Source: Actinospineispora eucalypti (GTDB taxonomy: Bacteria; Actinomycetota; Actinomycetes; Mycobacteriales; Pseudonocardiaceae). Taken from it: a stretch of 64,000 nt of DNA. The translations under genes and the position numbers were made by a program. Each line of letters starts with the position of its first letter. Position 1 is the first letter of the stretch. Below the pieces are notes generated by a model that was not told where the DNA came from, made no database searches, and saw only the letters and a program-made list of their open reading frames with translations. Positions 35,630-43,546 of this stretch are shown here, one piece after another. The stretch lies in NCBI GenBank assembly GCA_014208095.1, contig JACHMT010000004.1:992001-1056000 (forward strand), in the 5' to 3' direction.

Positions 35630-36910
35630 GTGACCAGTGCGGTTGAGGTGATCGCCGTGAAGCGGGATGGGGGGGTGCTCAGCGGCGAGCAGATCGACTG
35701 GGTGGTGGGCGCGTATACGGCGGGTGTCGTGGCCGAGGAGCAGATGGCGGCGCTGGCCATGGCGATCCTGCTGCGCGGCATGACCGCCGCCGAGACCGCC
35801 CGCTGGACCCGGGCGATGATCGACTCGGGGGACCGCCTGGACCTGCGCGGCGAGCCGGGGCGGCCGCTGGTGGACAAGCACTCCACCGGCGGGGTCGGCG
35901 ACAAGATCACGTTGCCGCTGGCGCCGCTGGTCGCGGCCTGCGGCGCGGCGGTGCCGCAGCTGTCCGGGCGCGGGCTGGGCCACACCGGCGGCACGCTGGA
36001 CAAGCTGGAGTCGATCCCCGGCTGGCGGGCGGCGCTCACCGAGGAGGAGATCCGCGCGCAGCTGGCCGAGGTCGGCGCGGTGATCTGCGCGACCACGCCG
36101 ACCCTCGCGCCGGCCGACCGCAAGCTGTACGCATTGCGCGACGTCACCGGCACGGTGGAGTCGGTGCCGCTGATCGCCAGCTCGATCATGAGCAAGAAGA
36201 TCGCCGAAGGCACGGACGCGCTGGTGCTGGACGTGAAGGCGGGCAGCGGGGCGTTCATGAAGACGCCGGAACGGGCCCGTGAGCTGGCCCGCACGATGAT
36301 CGAGATCGCCGGGGCGCACGGGTTGCGGGCGAGCGCACTGATCACCGACATGTCGGTGCCGCTGGGGCTCACGGCGGGGAACGCGCTGGAGGTCGCGGAG
36401 TCGGTCTCGGTGCTCCAGGGTGGTGGGCCGCCGGATGTGGTCGAGCTGACCGTCCGCCTGGCCCGGGAGATGCTCGCGCTGGGGGGTGTGAACGGCGGCC
36501 CCGACCCGGCCTCCGTTCTGGCCTCCGGCAAGGCCTACGACGTGTGGCGGGCGATGATCGCCGCGCAGGGCGGCGACCCGGACGCGCCGCTGCCGGTGGC
36601 CCGCCGGGTGGAGCCGGTGCTGGCTTCGCGGGACGGTGTGCTGGCCGGTTGCGACGCGTTCGCGGTCGGCGTGGCCGCCTGGCGGCTGGGCGCCGGCCGG
36701 GCGCGCAAGGAGGACCCGGTGGACGCCGCCGCCGGCGTCCGCCTGCTGGCCCGGCCCGGGGACGCGGTGGCCGCCGGCCAGCCGTTGCTGGAGCTGCACA
36801 CCGATCGTCCGGACACTTTGGAGTCCGCGCGCGCGGCGTTGACCGGTGCGCTGCCGATCGCGGACGAGGCGCCGCGTGGGGGGCCGCTGGTGCTGGAAGT
36901 GCTGCGCTGA
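35630..36910 (+). CDS. deoA: Thymidine phosphorylase
   Basis: A 426-residue pyrimidine nucleoside phosphorylase splitting thymidine or deoxyuridine with phosphate to the base and deoxyribose-1-phosphate. The signature VDKHSTGGVGDKITLPLAPL followed by VAACGAAVPQLSGRGLGHTG is intact, with SIMSKKIAEGTDALVLDVK and the phosphate-binding SGAFMKTPE. The C-terminal alpha/beta domain ends in PLVLEVLR. GGAGGGGGAGGG lies 8 bases before the GTG at 35630. It is the last gene of the importer operon; a MITE-like element follows. Confidence 0.96.
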   Translation: MTSAVEVIAVKRDGGVLSGEQIDWVVGAYTAGVVAEEQMAALAMAILLRGMTAAETARWTRAMIDSGDRLDLRGEPGRPLVDKHSTGGVGDKITLPLAPLVAACGAAVPQLSGRGLGHTGGTLDKLESIPGWRAALTEEEIRAQLAEVGAVICATTPTLAPADRKLYALRDVTGTVESVPLIASSIMSKKIAEGTDALVLDVKAGSGAFMKTPERARELARTMIEIAGAHGLRASALITDMSVPLGLTAGNALEVAESVSVLQGGGPPDVVELTVRLAREMLALGGVNGGPDPASVLASGKAYDVWRAMIAAQGGDPDAPLPVARRVEPVLASRDGVLAGCDAFAVGVAAWRLGAGRARKEDPVDAAAGVRLLARPGDAVAAGQPLLELHTDRPDTLESARAALTGALPIADEAPRGGPLVLEVLR

Positions 36911-36933
36911 CCTATCCGTTTCGCGGTGGGGTT

Positions 36934-37388
36934 GGGTTTTCAAGATTGCCTGGACGGCCGCCCGTGGGTTGGGGGCGGCCGTTGCGTTGGGTTCGGGTGC
37001 CAGCTTCACCGTGCGTAGTTACCGATCCGGGCGCGGCGCGGCCCTGCTTCGCCGAGTGGCAGCTCAGTGGCTGTTGATCTCGATGTGCGGGCGACTCCGC
37101 TGCCACTCGGTGAGCCGGCGCGACTTCGCCCGCCGTCAGTGGCTACGGTGCGTCGCGAAGTTTGGGGGTGTGCGCGGACCGGTTTCGTCGAGAGCAAGAT
37201 GAGTCCGGTTTCGTCGCGCCGGACGGCGGACTCAGCTTGCGCTCGGCGAGCGGACCCCTCCCAACCTCCGCGCACGGCTACCGCCGGCGACCAGCCGCGC
37301 GGGGCGCAGGCACCCAACCGCCGGCCGGGCTCGCAGGCCCAGGGTCGCCCCAAACCCATCCCGTCCAGGCCGTTCTTGAACCCGCCAC
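36934..37388. mobile_element. MITE-like intergenic element, copy 3 (divergent interior)
   Basis: It occupies most of the 611-bp gap between convergent deoA and the coiled-coil gene (36911-37521), where I see no gene. The ends are GGGTTTTCAAGATTGCC then TGGACGG at 36934-36957 and its imperfect inverted copy at 37363-37386 (GTCCAGGCCGTTCTTGAACC). The first part (GGGTTGGGGGCGGCCGTTGC) resembles copies 1 and 2, but the CATG hairpin is replaced by other pairs: GAGTGGCAG near 37043 faces CTGCCACTC near 37101. CCGGTTTCGTCG is directly repeated near 37180 and 37206. Confidence 0.65.
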
Positions 37389-37456
37389 CCAACGGGCGCG
37401 AAAGCCCCGGCTCGCGGGAGTTCGGGGGCTCCGGCGAATCGGGGCTCTCGGTCATA

Positions 37457-37500
37457 CCTGCTGAAGTGACTGAATCACCGTGCTGAAGTGACTGAATCAG
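37457..37500 (-). repeat. Single 44-bp arm of the 22-bp repeat family A
   Basis: Two contiguous 22-bp units. Read on the minus strand they start CTGATTCAGTCACTTCAGCA, repeat as TGATTCAGTCACTTCAGCAG and end in GG, exactly as in the arms at 15521 and 58101. No partner arm is seen nearby. It lies past the 3' end of the coiled-coil gene and just outside MITE copy 3. Confidence 0.85.
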
Positions 37501-37521
37501 CGGGGGTGGGTGGGGTGGGGG

Positions 37522-38598
37522 TTAGTCTTCGTCGTCGGTGTCGGGGGTGGTGCCGTTGCGCGCCTTGACGGAGGTCTTGGCGCGGGAGCGGCGCTGGGCG
37601 GGGCGGGGGGCCGGCATGGGCATCTGGCCGGGGTGGCCACCGGGCCCGCGGCCCAGGATGAGCTCCGCGAAGGTGGCCATTGCCTCGTCCAGCTGGCCGG
37701 CGTTGCGCCGCTCGGACTCCTGGTTGGCCTGCTGAACCAGCGTGACCAGGGAGTCCTTGTCCGGACGGTTGCCGACCGAGCTGTCCAGGCCGTCCAGCCG
37801 CTTGGTGACGGCTTCCAGCTGGTTGGCCAGGTTGTCCAGGCGGGTGGCCAGCGTGTTGAGCTGGTCGGTCGGGTCGACGGCGGGCCGCTCGGCGAGCGCG
37901 TCCAGCTTGCCGGTCAGGCCGGTGCCGGTCTCGCTCACTAGCTGGCGCACGCCCTCGTCGGTGCGGTCCAGCCGGTCCCGGACACCGGCGCCGGTCTCCT
38001 CGACCGACTTGCGCAGGTGGTCGCGGGCGCCGTCCAGCTGCTGGCGGACGCTCTCGTCGATCTCGTCCAGCCGGCCGCGCAGCGCGGTCTCGGCGGTGCC
38101 GACCCGCTCCTTGACCGGTCCGGTGATCGCGCCGGGCATGCCGTCCAGGCGCAGCTCGTGCCGGTCCAGCCGGTTGTCCAGGTCGTCGAACCGCTTGTGC
38201 AGGCCGCCGAGCTTGTCGTCCAGGCCGTCCATCCGGCCGACGACGCCCTCCATCCGGCCCGCCACCCCGTCCAGCCGGCCGTCCAGCTGGGCGAACGGTT
38301 TGGCCAGGCGGTCGACCAGGGCATCCACCGCTCGGCCGACCGAGGCGACGGAAGCGTCCTGGGCGTCCAGCTTGGCCACGGTCTCGTCCAGCCGCTCGGC
38401 CAGCACGCTGACCTCGGTCCGGTCGGGGAGCTCGGCGAGGCGCTTGCGCATGGAACCCAGGGCGTCGAGGGTGGCCAGGCGCGCGTGGATCTCGTCAAGT
38501 GAGTCGAAGATTTGCTGCTGTTCGCTCTCGCGGATTTCCGCAGCACGCATGAGCATGCTGCGCATCCGGTCGAACGACATACTCTGTTGATCACTCAA
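37522..38598 (-). CDS. Long coiled-coil (apolipoprotein-like repeat) protein
   Basis: A 358-residue protein, predicted almost wholly helical. From about residue 20 to 290 it is a chain of heptad/undecad repeats rich in Leu, Asp, Arg and Gly (LDGRLDGVAGRMEGVVGRMD, LDDKLGGLHKRFDDLDNRLD), with short Gly/Pro breaks. The C-terminal ~40 residues are basic and Pro-rich (PAPRPAQRRSRAKTSVKARN), then acidic (DTDDED). No signal peptide or membrane helix. The shape suggests a cytoskeletal or nucleoid-associated scaffold, but I do not recognise a characterised family. The TTG at 38598 (MSDQQSMSFDRM) and the ATG at 38580 are both possible starts. Divergent from add. Confidence 0.75.
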   Translation of the reverse strand: MSDQQSMSFDRMRSMLMRAAEIRESEQQQIFDSLDEIHARLATLDALGSMRKRLAELPDRTEVSVLAERLDETVAKLDAQDASVASVGRAVDALVDRLAKPFAQLDGRLDGVAGRMEGVVGRMDGLDDKLGGLHKRFDDLDNRLDRHELRLDGMPGAITGPVKERVGTAETALRGRLDEIDESVRQQLDGARDHLRKSVEETGAGVRDRLDRTDEGVRQLVSETGTGLTGKLDALAERPAVDPTDQLNTLATRLDNLANQLEAVTKRLDGLDSSVGNRPDKDSLVTLVQQANQESERRNAGQLDEAMATFAELILGRGPGGHPGQMPMPAPRPAQRRSRAKTSVKARNGTTPDTDDED

Positions 38599-38737
38599 GG
38601 CGCTGACGCTTTCGTCGAACGGTTAGGGAGCGGAGCGTCTGGAGCTTATCGAGTCGCACAGCGTCACCCGCATGGGTGCACCTATCAAGTCCTGTCAGCC
38701 ATGTGGGTTAACAATATGAGGGATTAGAGTCACAGCC

Positions 38738-39835
38738 GTGCATCAACTTCCTGTGCCCCTGAGTGTCGAACACGTCCGGAACGCCCCAAAGGTGCTACTG
38801 CACGACCACCTGGACGGCGGCTTGCGCCCGGGCACGATCATCGAGCTCGCCGAGGAGTTCGGATACCCCTCCCTACCCAGCACGGATGCCGAGGAACTCG
38901 GCGAGTGGTTCGCCTCGGCGGCCGACTCCGGCTCGCTGGAGCGGTACCTGGAGACCTTCTCGCACACCGTCGGCGTGATGCAGGACCGGGCGGCGCTGGT
39001 GCGGGTGGCCGCCGAGTGCGCCGAGGACCTCGCCGCCGACGGGGTGGTCTACGCCGAGGTGCGGTTCGCCCCGGAGCAGCACGTGACCCGGGGGCTTGCG
39101 CTGGAGGACGTGGTGGAGGCGGTGCTGGAGGGCTTCCGGGTGGGCGCCCGGCGGGCCGCCGGGGACGGCCGGCGGGTCCAGGTCTACTGCCTGCTCACCG
39201 CGATGCGGCACGCCGCGCGGTCCCGGGAGATCGCCGAGCTGGCGGTGCGCTACCGGGACGAGGGCGTGGTCGGGTTCGACATCGCCGGCGCCGAGGCCGG
39301 GTTCCCGCCCACCCGGCACCTGGACGCCTTCGAGTACCTGCGCCAGCAGAACGCGCACTTCACCATCCACGCCGGCGAGGCGTTCGGCCTGCCGTCCATC
39401 TGGGAGGCGCTGCAGTGGTGCGGCACCGACCGGCTGGGCCACGGCGTGCGCATCGTCGACGACCTGGAGGTGGGCGACGACGGTCAGGTGAGGATGGGCC
39501 GGCTGGCCGCGTACGTGCGGGACAAGCGCATCCCGCTGGAGATGTGCCCGTCCTCCAACATCCAGACCGGTGCGGCCAAGTCACTGGCCGAGCACCCGGT
39601 GGGGCTGCTCACCCGGCTGCGCTTCCGGGTCACCGTGAACACGGACAACCGCCTGATGTCCGGCTGCTCGCTGACCAGCGAGCTCACCGACCTGGCGCAC
39701 ACCTTCGGCTACGGCTGGGCCGACCTGCGGTGGTTCACGGTCAACGCGATGAAGAGCGCGTTCATCGGCTTCGACGAGCGGCTGGCGCTGATCAACGACG
39801 TGATCAAGCCGGCGTACGCCCAGTTGATCGGATAG
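38738..39835 (+). CDS. add: Adenosine deaminase
   Basis: A 365-residue zinc amidohydrolase deaminating adenosine to inosine. The metal and catalytic motifs are visible: LLHDHLDGGLRPGTIIELA (HxH), FTIHAGEAFGLPSIWEAL (His with catalytic Glu), DRLGHGVRIVDD, LEMCPSSNIQTGA and VTVNTDNRLMSGCSLTSE (the zinc Asp region). The GTG at 38738 lies at the start of the conserved region. The 139-bp gap to the divergent coiled-coil gene has an AT-rich patch (GGTTAACAATATGAGG) suited to a promoter. With punA, cdd, deoA and upp it makes a salvage set. Confidence 0.96.
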   Translation: MHQLPVPLSVEHVRNAPKVLLHDHLDGGLRPGTIIELAEEFGYPSLPSTDAEELGEWFASAADSGSLERYLETFSHTVGVMQDRAALVRVAAECAEDLAADGVVYAEVRFAPEQHVTRGLALEDVVEAVLEGFRVGARRAAGDGRRVQVYCLLTAMRHAARSREIAELAVRYRDEGVVGFDIAGAEAGFPPTRHLDAFEYLRQQNAHFTIHAGEAFGLPSIWEALQWCGTDRLGHGVRIVDDLEVGDDGQVRMGRLAAYVRDKRIPLEMCPSSNIQTGAAKSLAEHPVGLLTRLRFRVTVNTDNRLMSGCSLTSELTDLAHTFGYGWADLRWFTVNAMKSAFIGFDERLALINDVIKPAYAQLIG

Positions 39836-39927
39836 GCACGCCGTCCCCCGGACGGCGCGGTTCGGGTTGATCTGCCGGGGCTCTGGTGCCGCCCGCCTGT
39901 TCCGCGGCAGTCCCCCGGCGACTACCG

Positions 39928-41148
39928 CTAGCGGGGGCGGAGGCGTTTGTTCAGGTCGTCCACCAGTGCGCTCCACCTTGCGGCTTCGGCGTCGAAAGGG
40001 GGGCTGGGAGCGAGCCTGCTGGGATCGGGGCGCAGTACGAAGGAGGTGAGCCAGCCGAGGCTCGCCGACGGCGCCAGCGCGATCTCAGGGCCTTCGTCGC
40101 CGCCCCACCGGCCGACGTCCAGGAGCAGTTCGACGGCCAGGTCCAGCTGGTTGGGGTCGACCTCGGTGGGGCCGTCCAGCAGGTCGTCGGTGAGCCCGAT
40201 CAGCTGGTAGGTGTTCTGCGGGTCGACCACCACGGCCAGCTCCCCGGCGGTGGCCTTCTCGGCCACCTCCGACCACGTGGAGGCCTTGGTCAGGTCGTGC
40301 CCGGTGGCGCCGTCGTCGGCCAGGAAGCGCACCAGCGCGCGGGCCGAGCCGCAGGTGTCGATCCGGCCGCCGGAACCCAGGAACACCGGCTTGTCGTCCA
40401 CGTAGCAGCGCAGCGTGTAGTGGTCGGTGTCGTCGGTGCTGATCAGGATGGGGTCGATGCCCACCCGCTCCCAGAACGCGATCGCCTCGGTGGCGTCGCC
40501 GGCCGGGGCCACGGCCTTGCCGGGCTCCTCCTCGGTCTCGGCCTCGCCGGCCTCGTCGGCCTCGTCGACCTCCCGCTGGGCGGCGGCCAGCGCCACCTTG
40601 TCCACCTCGGGGACGGTGACGATGCCGTCCAGCTCGTCGATCACCTCGTCCCACCGGTTGACCACGGCGTCGGCCAGCTCGGTCCACAGCCGCTTGGAGT
40701 CGCGGCTGCTGAACACCCAGGAGTCCCGTTCCAGCAGGGCGAACGCCTCGGCCGAGTTGAGCACGTCGTGCACCTTGTCCAGGCCGCAGGTGTCGGCCAG
40801 CGAGCGGACCACGGTGGTGATCGCGGACAGCTCGCCGATGGTCCAGGTGTCCGGCTCCTGGGCGACGATCTCCGGCACGCCGACCAGGTCGTAACACTGG
40901 TTCTCCTCGGGCACCAGCTCGGCCGGCCCCAGCTGGGCCATCAGCGGCCATGCCGGGTGGTCGGCCAGGTCGTGCGACGGGACGGTGCGCACATAGGCGG
41001 CCAGGGTTGCCGCGTCGGGGAATGCGTGCAGGGACTCCTCGTTGCCGAGGAAGCCCTCCCACTCCTCGCCCTCCGCGCGCCACCGGGGCGCCCACAGGGT
41101 GATCAGGTCGCCGGCGGTCAACGACAGCTGGATCGGCACGATGTCCAT
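39928..41148 (-). CDS. Conserved actinobacterial protein of unknown function
   Basis: A 406-residue cytoplasmic protein beginning MDIVPIQLSLTAGDLITLWA and PRWRAEGEEWEGFLGNEESL, with an acidic linker (DEADEAGEAETEEEPGK, about 205-222) separating two globular parts, the second with ILISTDDTDHYTLRCYVDD. Related actinobacterial proteins are, in my recollection, sometimes auto-labelled primosomal protein, but I see no support for that. An ATG 11 codons earlier (41181) lies three bases from a 13-bp terminator stem, so the ATG at 41148 is preferred; no clear ribosome site precedes either. It is convergent with add. Confidence 0.7.
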   Translation of the reverse strand: MDIVPIQLSLTAGDLITLWAPRWRAEGEEWEGFLGNEESLHAFPDAATLAAYVRTVPSHDLADHPAWPLMAQLGPAELVPEENQCYDLVGVPEIVAQEPDTWTIGELSAITTVVRSLADTCGLDKVHDVLNSAEAFALLERDSWVFSSRDSKRLWTELADAVVNRWDEVIDELDGIVTVPEVDKVALAAAQREVDEADEAGEAETEEEPGKAVAPAGDATEAIAFWERVGIDPILISTDDTDHYTLRCYVDDKPVFLGSGGRIDTCGSARALVRFLADDGATGHDLTKASTWSEVAEKATAGELAVVVDPQNTYQLIGLTDDLLDGPTEVDPNQLDLAVELLLDVGRWGGDEGPEIALAPSASLGWLTSFVLRPDPSRLAPSPPFDAEAARWSALVDDLNKRLRPR

Positions 41149-41184
41149 CGCCACGAGGGCAGCGTATCGGGCCGTGGACATGAC

Positions 41185-41218
41185 ACCGGGCCGGCCCGAA
41201 GGGGTGGGCCGGCCCGGT
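41185..41218 (-). terminator. GC-rich 13-bp hairpin between two minus-strand genes
   Basis: ACCGGGCCGGCCC (41185-41197) pairs perfectly with GGGCCGGCCCGGT (41206-41218) over an 8-base loop. It lies 39 bp past the stop of the small gene at 41258-41491 and is probably its terminator. Confidence 0.75.
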
Positions 41219-41257
41219 TGGTTGGTTGTTTCCGGGGGAGTGTCGTCTGGACAGCCG

Positions 41258-41491
41258 TCAGGTCGAGCTGTGCAGGCGGACTACCCCCACCGTCACGTCG
41301 TTCAATCCGCCCTCGTCGAACTCGTGCCGCAGCCGGTCCGCTTTCAGGGTGGCCGAAAGGCCGTCGTACGGGCCATGTGCGTCGACCTCACCGGTCTGCG
41401 GGTCCACGGCGAGCACGATGTAGCCATCGCACTGTCCGAGCTGCTCTGCCGCGGCCACCAAAGCCGCGTTGGCTGGCGCGTGCTCCGCCAC
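41258..41491 (-). CDS. Small conserved hypothetical protein
   Basis: A 77-residue protein: MAEHAPANAALVAAAEQLGQ, then CDGYIVLAVDPQTGEVDAHG, PYDGLSATLKADRLRHEFDE and a final strand DVTVGVVRLHSST. The pattern helix-strand-strand-helix-strand looks like a compact alpha/beta fold, with no membrane part. AGGAGG sits 8 bases before the GTG at 41491, which decides the start over a GTG three codons earlier that overlaps the site. It has its own hairpin terminator. I do not know a function. Confidence 0.75.
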   Translation of the reverse strand: MAEHAPANAALVAAAEQLGQCDGYIVLAVDPQTGEVDAHGPYDGLSATLKADRLRHEFDEGGLNDVTVGVVRLHSST

Positions 41492-41748
41492 TCCGATCAC
41501 CTCCTGACGACTGTTCCTGATGAGTACAGCGGTCGAGGCCGGGCCAATGTGTCACCTACAGCCGGATACCACCCGTTCGGGGCAGATTCACGGGTCACTG
41601 TGGGTGACTTGACGACGCACGGTCGATATGCGTCTGAGACCTCGGTCATATCCGCAGGTGATCACGATTTCCGAGAATTGAGTAAACCAATTGATGATGA
41701 GTTGTGGCGGGGTCGCCCGGGGGCCTCCGGGGCTGGCAGGATGCGGCC

Positions 41749-42378
41749 GTGCCTATGCAGCTTCACGTGGTGGACCATCCGTTGGTCAAGGCCCGGATGA
41801 GCACCCTGCGGGACGTCCGCACCCCGAACCAGTCGTTCCGCGCCGCGCTGCGCGAGCTGGCCGAGATGCTGGTGTACGAGGCCTGCCGGGACGCCGAGCT
41901 GGCCACCGAGCGGATCGAGACGCCGGTTGCCGGGGCCACCGGTTACCGGCTGGCCGCCCCGCCGCTGCTGGTGCCCGTGCTGCGCGCCGGGCTGGGCATG
42001 GTGGACGCCGCGCTGGCGCTGATCCCGGAGGCCCGGGTCGGCTTCGTCGGCGCGTACCGCGACGAGGAGACGTTCCAGCCGGTCTCCTACCTGGAGTCGC
42101 TGCCCGAGTCGCTGGCCGGCTGGCCGGTGTTCCTGCTGGACCCGATGCTGGCCACCGGCGGCACCCTGGTGCACGCGGTGCGGCTGCTCACCGACCGGGG
42201 GGCCAGCGAGGTCACCGCGATCTGCGTGCTGGCCGCGCCGGAGGGGCTGGCCGTGGTGGAGGAGTCCGGCCTGCCGGTGCGGGTGGTCACCGCGCAGGTG
42301 GACGAGGGGCTCAACGACTCCCGGTTCATCGTGCCCGGGCTCGGCGACGCCGGCGACCGCCAGTTCGGCGCGCGGTAG
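41749..42378 (+). CDS. upp: Uracil phosphoribosyltransferase
   Basis: A 209-residue phosphoribosyltransferase forming UMP from uracil and PRPP. It starts MQLHVVDHPLVKARMSTLRD and has the base/phosphate loops PVLRAGLGMVDAALALIPEA and GFVGAYRDEETFQPVSYLES, the PRPP motif VFLLDPMLATGGTLVHAV, and ends with NDSRFIVPGLGDAGDRQFG. AGGA seven bases upstream supports the GTG at 41749; an ATG two codons later is possible. It recovers the uracil released by pyrimidine nucleoside phosphorolysis. Confidence 0.96.
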   Translation: MPMQLHVVDHPLVKARMSTLRDVRTPNQSFRAALRELAEMLVYEACRDAELATERIETPVAGATGYRLAAPPLLVPVLRAGLGMVDAALALIPEARVGFVGAYRDEETFQPVSYLESLPESLAGWPVFLLDPMLATGGTLVHAVRLLTDRGASEVTAICVLAAPEGLAVVEESGLPVRVVTAQVDEGLNDSRFIVPGLGDAGDRQFGAR

Positions 42379-42446
42379 CGCGTGGCCCTGACTTGGCCCG
42401 GGCCGGCGTTTGCGGGTGCGCCGCCCGGGCGATCACCGGCCGTTGC

Positions 42447-43055
42447 CTAGCCGGCCGGGGTTTTGGCCCGCCAGCCGAGTGCGGTGGCCCGGACGGTCTG
42501 GTGGTAGAGCTCGGCCGGGTCGCCGGCCGCCTCCGGCAGCAGCGCGCGCAGCTCCAGCGAGATCAGCCCGTGCACCCCGGCCCACATGCTGGTGGCGATC
42601 ACGGCGGGATCCTCGTCCCGCAGGATGCCGGCGTCGATCGCCTGGCGCACCGCGTTCAGCAGCGGCCGGAAGGTGCCCTCGGCCCGTTCCACGGAGTCCT
42701 GGTCCGGCTCGACCGCGCCGCCGACCGGGCCGAACATGACCTGGTAGAAGTGCGGTTCGGCCAGCGCGCTCTCCCGGTACGCCACGCTCAACGCCTGCAG
42801 GTCGGCCATCGGGTCACCGCTCGGCCGGATTCCGCCCAGCCGCCGGCCGAACCGGGTGAACGCCTCGTCGAACACCGCGCGCAGCAGGGCCGGTTTGCCG
42901 CCGAACAGCGAGTAGACCGCCGTGGTGGAGGTGCCCACCAGGGCCGCCAGCTTGCGCAGGCTGAGTGCGTCGAGGCCCTCCTCGGACAGGATCCGGACCG
43001 CCTGCTCCAGCAGCCGCACCCGTAGCGCCTCGTCGTGCACCTTCGGCCTCGCCAT
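42447..43055 (-). CDS. TetR-family transcriptional regulator
   Basis: A 202-residue TetR-type repressor. The N-terminal HTH is clear (LLEQAVRILSEEGLDALSLR, KLAALVGTSTTAVYSLFGGK, PALLRAVFDEAF), followed by an all-helical ligand domain of the WHG type (GTFRPLLNAVRQAIDAGILR, ATSMWAGVHGLISLELRALL). It lies 35 bp past the flavodoxin-like gene on the same strand, so it could be transcribed with that operon; its target and ligand are unknown. Confidence 0.92.
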   Translation of the reverse strand: MARPKVHDEALRVRLLEQAVRILSEEGLDALSLRKLAALVGTSTTAVYSLFGGKPALLRAVFDEAFTRFGRRLGGIRPSGDPMADLQALSVAYRESALAEPHFYQVMFGPVGGAVEPDQDSVERAEGTFRPLLNAVRQAIDAGILRDEDPAVIATSMWAGVHGLISLELRALLPEAAGDPAELYHQTVRATALGWRAKTPAG

Positions 43056-43090
43056 GGCGAAAGGCTACTTGAGCGTTCCCCGGGCCCGGC

Positions 43091-43546
43091 TCACTCCATC
43101 AACCCGGCGGCCAGCGTCGCGCCCAGCTCCCAGCAGGCCTCGAGGGCCGCCTTGTCCGGCTGGCCGGCCACGGTGACCGGGGCGGCGGCCCGGCGCCAGC
43201 CCAACCCGTCGGCGATCGACTCCACCGCCTTCACCGCGCCCTCGACACCCAGGTTGCCGTGCACGTAGAGCCCGTACGGCCGGCCCTGGGCGTCGTCCAG
43301 CACCGGGTAGTAGACCTGGTCGAAGAAGTGCTTCAGCGCGCCGGACATGTAGCCGATGTTGGCCGGCGTGCCGAGCACCAGCCCGTCGGCGGCCAGCACG
43401 TCCGACGCCGTGGCGGCCAGCGCGGCCCGGCGCACCACGTCCACCCCGGTGATCTCCGGGTCGGTCGCGCCGCGCAGCACCGCCTCGAACATCTCCGAGG
43501 TGGCCGGGGACGGCGTGTGGTGCACGATCAGGAGCGTGCGGGTCAC
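43091..43546 (-). CDS. Flavodoxin-like NAD(P)H-dependent oxidoreductase
   Basis: A 151-residue flavodoxin-fold protein. The FMN phosphate loop is LLIVHHTPSPATSEMFEAVL; a second flavin loop is GLVLGTPANIGYMSGALKHF followed by FDQVYYPV, as in WrbA/NADPH-dependent FMN reductase relatives. It probably reduces quinones or flavin cofactors. Its GTG at 43546 overlaps the phosphohexomutase stop by four bases (GTGA), so it is the last gene of the kinase-punA-mutase operon, a partner I cannot explain. Confidence 0.85.
   Translation of the reverse strand: MTRTLLIVHHTPSPATSEMFEAVLRGATDPEITGVDVVRRAALAATASDVLAADGLVLGTPANIGYMSGALKHFFDQVYYPVLDDAQGRPYGLYVHGNLGVEGAVKAVESIADGLGWRRAAAPVTVAGQPDKAALEACWELGATLAAGLME

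Noticed and set aside
36911..37521. A gene in the 611-bp gap after deoA
   Set aside because: Several frames of 100-150 codons exist, but they run through the terminal repeats and the 22-bp arm and show no protein-like pattern.
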